NCBI RefSeq assembly: GCF_003725535.1
Contig: NZ_RJSF01000007.1
Location: forward strand, 121,542 to 185,541
Length of the DNA stretch: 64,000 nucleotides
Origin: Nocardioides pocheonensis
GTDB lineage: Bacteria; Actinomycetota; Actinomycetes; Propionibacteriales; Nocardioidaceae
Direction of reading: 5' to 3'
Shown here: positions 62,890 to 64,000 of the stretch, in pieces
How the letters are laid out: each line of letters opens with the position of its first letter
How positions within the stretch are numbered: position 1 is the stretch's first letter
Position numbers and translations under genes: made by a program
Notes under the pieces: model-generated
Told to the model about the DNA's origin: nothing
Databases searched by the model: none
What the model saw: only the letters and a program-made list of their open reading frames with translations

Positions 62890-63822
62890 CTACTTCTGGG
62901 ACAGCAGCGAACGCAAGAAGAATGTCAGGTTCGACGGGCGCTCGGCGAGCCTTCTCATCAGGTAGCCGTACCACTCCTGACCGTACGGGACGTACACCCG
63001 CATCCGCTCGCCCACGGCGGCCAGGCGCCGCTGCTCGTCGGGACGGATGCCGAAGAGCATCTGGTACTCGTAGGTGCCCGGCGCCCGGTCGAAGCGGGTG
63101 GCGAAGGCGCCCGCGATCCGGATCATCCGCGGGTCGTGGGTGGCCACCATCGGGTAGCCCTGGCCGGCCATCAGGACCTTCAGGCAGCGGACGTACGACT
63201 TGTCGACCTCGTGGCGGTCCTGGAACGCGACCGTCGCCGGCTCCTTGTAGGCGCCCTTGCACAGCCGCACCCGGGAACCCTCGTAGGCGAGCGCCCGGCA
63301 GTCGTCCTCGGTGCGGTGCAGGTAGGCCTGCAGCACCGCGCCGGTCTCGGGGAAGTCCTTGCGCAGCTCACGCAGCGTCGCGAGCGTCTGGTCGGTGGTG
63401 GTGTGGTCCTCCATGTCCAGGGTGACCGTGGTGCCGACGTTGCGGGCCGCGCGGCAGATCCGGCGGGCGTTCTCGAGGCTGAGCTTCGCCCCGATCTCCG
63501 GCAGCGCCTGACCGATCGCACTGAGCTTCACGCTGACCTCGGCGCTGCGGGCCAGCCCCTCCTGGCTCAGGGCTTCCAGGACCTCGAGGTACGCCGCGAC
63601 GGTGGCCTCGGCCTGGCCCTCGTCGAGGGTGTCCTCGCCCAGGAAGTCGAGGGTGACCAGCCGGCCGTCGGCGACCAGGTCACGGGTCGCCTCGACGGCA
63701 TCCTTGGTCGCCTCGCCCGGCACGTAGCGGGCGACGAGCGCTCCGCTCACGGGCGTCCGGGTGACGAGCTCCTTGACCCGCCCGCTCCGGGCGAGAAGCA
63801 ACAGCGACTGACGCAGCAACAT
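62890..63822 (-). CDS. Proline dehydrogenase
   Basis: A monofunctional FAD-dependent proline dehydrogenase of 310 residues that oxidises proline to pyrroline-5-carboxylate and passes electrons to quinone. The barrel motifs are LVTLDFLGEDT near residue 55, SVKLSAIG near 97, TLDMEDHTTTD near 134, GSRVRLCKGAYKEP near 187, and the C-terminal substrate helix YLMRRLAERPSN, which contacts proline with its two arginines. ATG at 63822. It would feed the menaquinone pool used by the complexes encoded to the left. Confidence 0.92.
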   Translation of the reverse strand: MLLRQSLLLLARSGRVKELVTRTPVSGALVARYVPGEATKDAVEATRDLVADGRLVTLDFLGEDTLDEGQAEATVAAYLEVLEALSQEGLARSAEVSVKLSAIGQALPEIGAKLSLENARRICRAARNVGTTVTLDMEDHTTTDQTLATLRELRKDFPETGAVLQAYLHRTEDDCRALAYEGSRVRLCKGAYKEPATVAFQDRHEVDKSYVRCLKVLMAGQGYPMVATHDPRMIRIAGAFATRFDRAPGTYEYQMLFGIRPDEQRRLAAVGERMRVYVPYGQEWYGYLMRRLAERPSNLTFFLRSLLSQK

Positions 63823-64000
63823 GGTCTCCCTGGGACACGTGGCACCTCGTCGTGCCGCCTGAACACGTTACGCCGGAGGGTGGTGCGGGCCGAAATCCGG
63901 GTGTGTCGCGCCGGTGCGTGCTCCGGTGCCGTCCTGCTCGGGTTGCGAGGCAGCGACGAGGCGGCGTGCGGGTGGCTGGGCTCCGCGGTCGGGTGCGGAT
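63823..64000. other. Right-edge non-coding stretch
   Basis: These 178 bases upstream of the proline dehydrogenase gene contain no open frame I can support. A promoter for that gene should lie here, but I see no clear -10/-35 pair. The window ends before the next gene. Confidence 0.5.

Noticed and set aside
1-64000. tRNA or rRNA genes
   Set aside because: I looked for GGTTCGA/GTTCAA-type T-arms with nearby acceptor stems and rRNA-like conserved stretches and saw none. A covariance search would be needed to exclude a tRNA fully.

Overview
The window is a very GC-rich actinobacterial chromosome segment. Gene content, the Rex regulator, the bldN/rsbN pair and the bS22 mini-protein suggest a Nocardioides-like member of Propionibacteriales. 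That placement is an inference from gene content; no marker gene was compared. Nearly every base is coding, GTG starts are common, and many neighbours overlap by 1 to 8 nt (GTGA, TGATG or longer). No tRNA, rRNA, CRISPR array or prophage was seen. The left end (63-471) holds a cluster of short palindromic repeats, and related copies lie elsewhere, some inside coding sequences.

Layout. 511-17474 (minus): a polyprenyl diphosphate synthase gene downstream of a complete 14-subunit complex I operon (nuoA to nuoN, with nuoA at the right). 17647-22459: menaquinone methyltransferase (ubiE/menG), an L,D-transpeptidase, menF, a NAD(P)H-binding protein and a TauD-type dioxygenase. 22545-29817: an accessory stretch with an MBL hydrolase, a flavin monooxygenase, a LysE-type exporter with its Lrp-type regulator, an orphan transposase OrfA, a secreted beta-helix protein and a cation/proton antiporter fused to a UBP zinc finger. 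29855-34320: menD, menC, menE and the divergent menA. 34406-38942: a class V aminotransferase, small membrane proteins, a glutathione peroxidase, a DUF4232 protein and a quinone-reductase-like enzyme. 39008-45127 (minus): hemL, a phosphoglycerate-mutase-like phosphatase, tlpA, ccdA, resB and ccsB (System II cytochrome c assembly). 45401-46654: a secreted lytic transglycosylase. 46715-52410 (minus): rex-hemA-hemC-cobA/hemD-hemB. 52596-60767: a glutaredoxin-like protein, an acyl-CoA ligase, a HAD phosphatase, bldN with its probable anti-sigma gene, an acyltransferase, an epimerase, bS22 and an excisionase-type HTH protein. 60849-63822: acuC, proC and proline dehydrogenase.

The genes form one respiratory theme. 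Menaquinone is made by MenF, MenD, MenC, MenE, MenA and UbiE with a prenyl tail from the polyprenyl synthase. Complex I reduces it, heme is supplied by HemL/A/C/D/B, and cytochrome c is assembled by Ccs proteins. Rex is encoded here, and the sequence shows a near-consensus Rex operator (17517-17534) in front of nuoA and a degenerate one (about 52488-52507) overlapping the candidate rex-hem promoter. This suggests NADH/NAD+ control of both NADH oxidation and heme supply. MenB and the DHNA-CoA thioesterase are not in the window. From memory, the gene order from proC to the polyprenyl synthase follows the Mycobacterium tuberculosis Rv0500-Rv0562 block, with the nuo operon placed between ubiE and the prenyl synthase.

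The most unusual feature is the palindromic repeat family. Copies cluster at 63-471, abut a LysE gene, and sit in frame inside nuoG, nuoC (a related variant) and resB, where they encode recurring peptides such as VSRLAGARTSTT. A different repeat-like segment creates a 28-codon reading frame that bridges nuoL and nuoM.
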